A stretch of DNA of 64,000 bases, taken from the NCBI RefSeq assembly GCF_900156625.1, contig NZ_FTOB01000002.1:862275-926274 (forward strand), read 5' to 3'. The notes beneath the pieces are model-generated. The model was not told the DNA's origin. It did not search any database and saw only the letters and a program-made list of their open reading frames with translations. Of this stretch, positions 62,978 through 64,000 are shown one piece after another. Positions within the stretch are counted from its first letter, which is position 1. Each line of letters opens with the position of its first letter. The stretch comes from Zobellia uliginosa (lineage in GTDB: Bacteria; Bacteroidota; Bacteroidia; Flavobacteriales; Flavobacteriaceae). The position numbers and the translations under genes are program-made.

Positions 62978-64000
62978 TTATACTTGTATAACGCCCAGAT
63001 TGAACTCCTTTTCAATAGGGGCATGGTTGGCGGCCTCGATACCCATAGAAATCCATTTACGGGTATCCAAAGGATTTATTACCGCATCGGTCCATAAACG
63101 GGAAGCCGCATAATAAGGAGAAACTTGATTATCATACCTACTTTTGATTTTATCGAAAAGCTCGGCTTCTTTCTTTTCGGTAATCGTTTCCCCTTTTTTC
63201 TTGAGCGAGGCCTTTTCAATTTGTAAAAGTACTTTAGCGGCAGAGTTTCCGCCCATAACGGCAAGTTCCGCACTCGGCCAAGCTACTATAAGCCTTGGGT
63301 CATAAGCCTTTCCGCACATGGCGTAGTTTCCGGCGCCATAACTATTACCGATAACGATAGTGAATTTCGGAACCACGGAGTTACTTACGGCATTTACCAT
63401 TTTCGCGCCATCCTTAATGATGCCGCCATGTTCACTTTTGCTTCCTACCATAAACCCCGTAACGTCTTGCAGGAAGACAAGTGGGATTTTCTTCTGGTTA
63501 CAATTGGCTATAAAGCGGGTGGCCTTATCCGCGGAATCGGAATAGATGACCCCGCCGAACTGCATTTCCCCCTTTTTTGTCTTTACGACCTTGCGTTGGT
63601 TCGCTACTATACCTACGGCCCAGCCATCAATTCTGGCATAGCCCGTTAAAATGGTTTTACCGTAACCTTCTTTGTATTCTTCAAACTCGGAATTGTCAAC
63701 TAGGCGTTTTATAATTTCGCCCATATCATACTGGTCGGTTCTGGAGCCGGGTAGAATGCCGAAAATATCATCGGGATTCTCCTTGGGTTTTACCGCTTCT
63801 TTTCTATTGTATCCGGCCTTGTCAAAATCACCGATCTTGTCCATGATATTCTTAATGGTATTCAGGGCATCGGCATCATCTTTGGCCTTGTAGTCGGTTA
63901 CACCGCTTATTTCACAATGGGTAGTGGCCCCTCCCAAGGTTTCGTTGTCTATGCTTTCGCCGATAGCGGCCTTTACCAGATAGCTTCCGGCCAAGAAAAT
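62978..64000 (-). CDS. Acyl-CoA carboxylase carboxyltransferase (beta) subunit, 5' partial
   Basis: The frame continues past base 64000, so the N-terminus is outside the window; 340 residues are visible. It covers the C-terminal carboxyltransferase half: FLAGSYLVKAAIGE, LGGATTHCEISGVTDY, PLVFLQDVTGFMVGSKSEHGGIIKDG in parts, VIGNSYGAGNYAMCGKAYDP and WPSAELAVMGG. The pattern fits methylcrotonyl-CoA or propionyl-CoA carboxylase; the exact substrate is not decided. Such enzymes work in leucine or odd-chain acid breakdown with a biotin-carrying alpha subunit. Confidence 0.9.
   Translation of the reverse strand: MFLAGSYLVKAAIGESIDNETLGGATTHCEISGVTDYKAKDDADALNTIKNIMDKIGDFDKAGYNRKEAVKPKENPDDIFGILPGSRTDQYDMGEIIKRLVDNSEFEEYKEGYGKTILTGYARIDGWAVGIVANQRKVVKTKKGEMQFGGVIYSDSADKATRFIANCNQKKIPLVFLQDVTGFMVGSKSEHGGIIKDGAKMVNAVSNSVVPKFTIVIGNSYGAGNYAMCGKAYDPRLIVAWPSAELAVMGGNSAAKVLLQIEKASLKKKGETITEKKEAELFDKIKSRYDNQVSPYYAASRLWTDAVINPLDTRKWISMGIEAANHAPIEKEFNLGVIQV

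Noticed and set aside
1-64000. CRISPR arrays, rRNA genes, prophage modules, restriction systems
   Set aside because: No spaced direct repeats, rRNA sequence, phage structural genes or recognisable defence genes were seen.

Overview
The window comes from a member of the Bacteroidota, most likely a marine Flavobacteriaceae (Zobellia/Maribacter-like; genus is inference). Signs are SusC/SusD-type uptake genes with ECF sigma/FecR control, a type IX secretion-like C-terminal tail, menaquinone and bacillithiol genes, a fused CcsB-CcsA protein, many lipoproteins, and repeated TAnnTTTG (-7) promoter elements typical of the phylum.

Layout. 1-9.3 kb: the end of an acidic exported protein, a DUF2911 protein, then a long minus-strand block: sodium/solute symporter, a 33-residue membrane microprotein, a PIG-L deacetylase, an MscS channel, a lipoprotein, Maf, KdsC-like phosphatase and a DUF2520 protein. 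9.6-12.8 kb: fused cytochrome c maturation protein. 12.8-13.8 kb: a scar joining a broken ECF sigma gene to a broken susD on opposite strands. 14-25.3 kb: an intact locus sigma-FecR-SusC-SusD-PhoD-like phosphoesterase-sulfatase, with no glycoside hydrolase. 25.4-30.0 kb: an AT-rich composite transposon bounded by two directly repeated IS982-family copies (left copy deleted, right copy intact), carrying a BBE-type flavin oxidase, a RidA protein and the remains of an IS1595 transposase. A 32-bp segment in front of the transposase start lies in opposite orientation in the two IS copies. 30.2-39.9 kb: MATE exporter, PLP sulfur amino-acid enzyme, BshB1, orphan TPR histidine kinase, tRNA-His, M28 peptidase, aldose epimerase, AraC regulator. 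40-45 kb: a complete four-enzyme trans-4-hydroxy-L-proline degradation operon. 45.2-47.6 kb: cydAB. 47.6-49.2 kb: a translationally coupled VOC/GNAT/hydrolase operon. 49.3-63 kb: a dispersed menaquinone cluster (hotdog thioesterase, menF, menD, menA, menC, menE) interleaved with DUF2853, a CvfB-like RNA-binding protein, a SPOR-like membrane protein, a LytTR regulator, a frameshifted TPR histidine kinase, an SDR and a CPBP protease. menB is not present. The window ends inside an acyl-CoA carboxylase carboxyltransferase gene.

How the genes work together. The hydroxyproline operon turns hydroxyproline into 2-oxoglutarate. The menaquinone genes supply the quinone used by cytochrome bd and the c-type cytochrome chain. 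The Sus locus probably binds a sulfated and/or phosphorylated polymer at the surface and strips its ester groups. Several menaquinone-cluster genes have a -7 box only 4-15 nt before their start codon, suggesting leaderless or near-leaderless transcripts.
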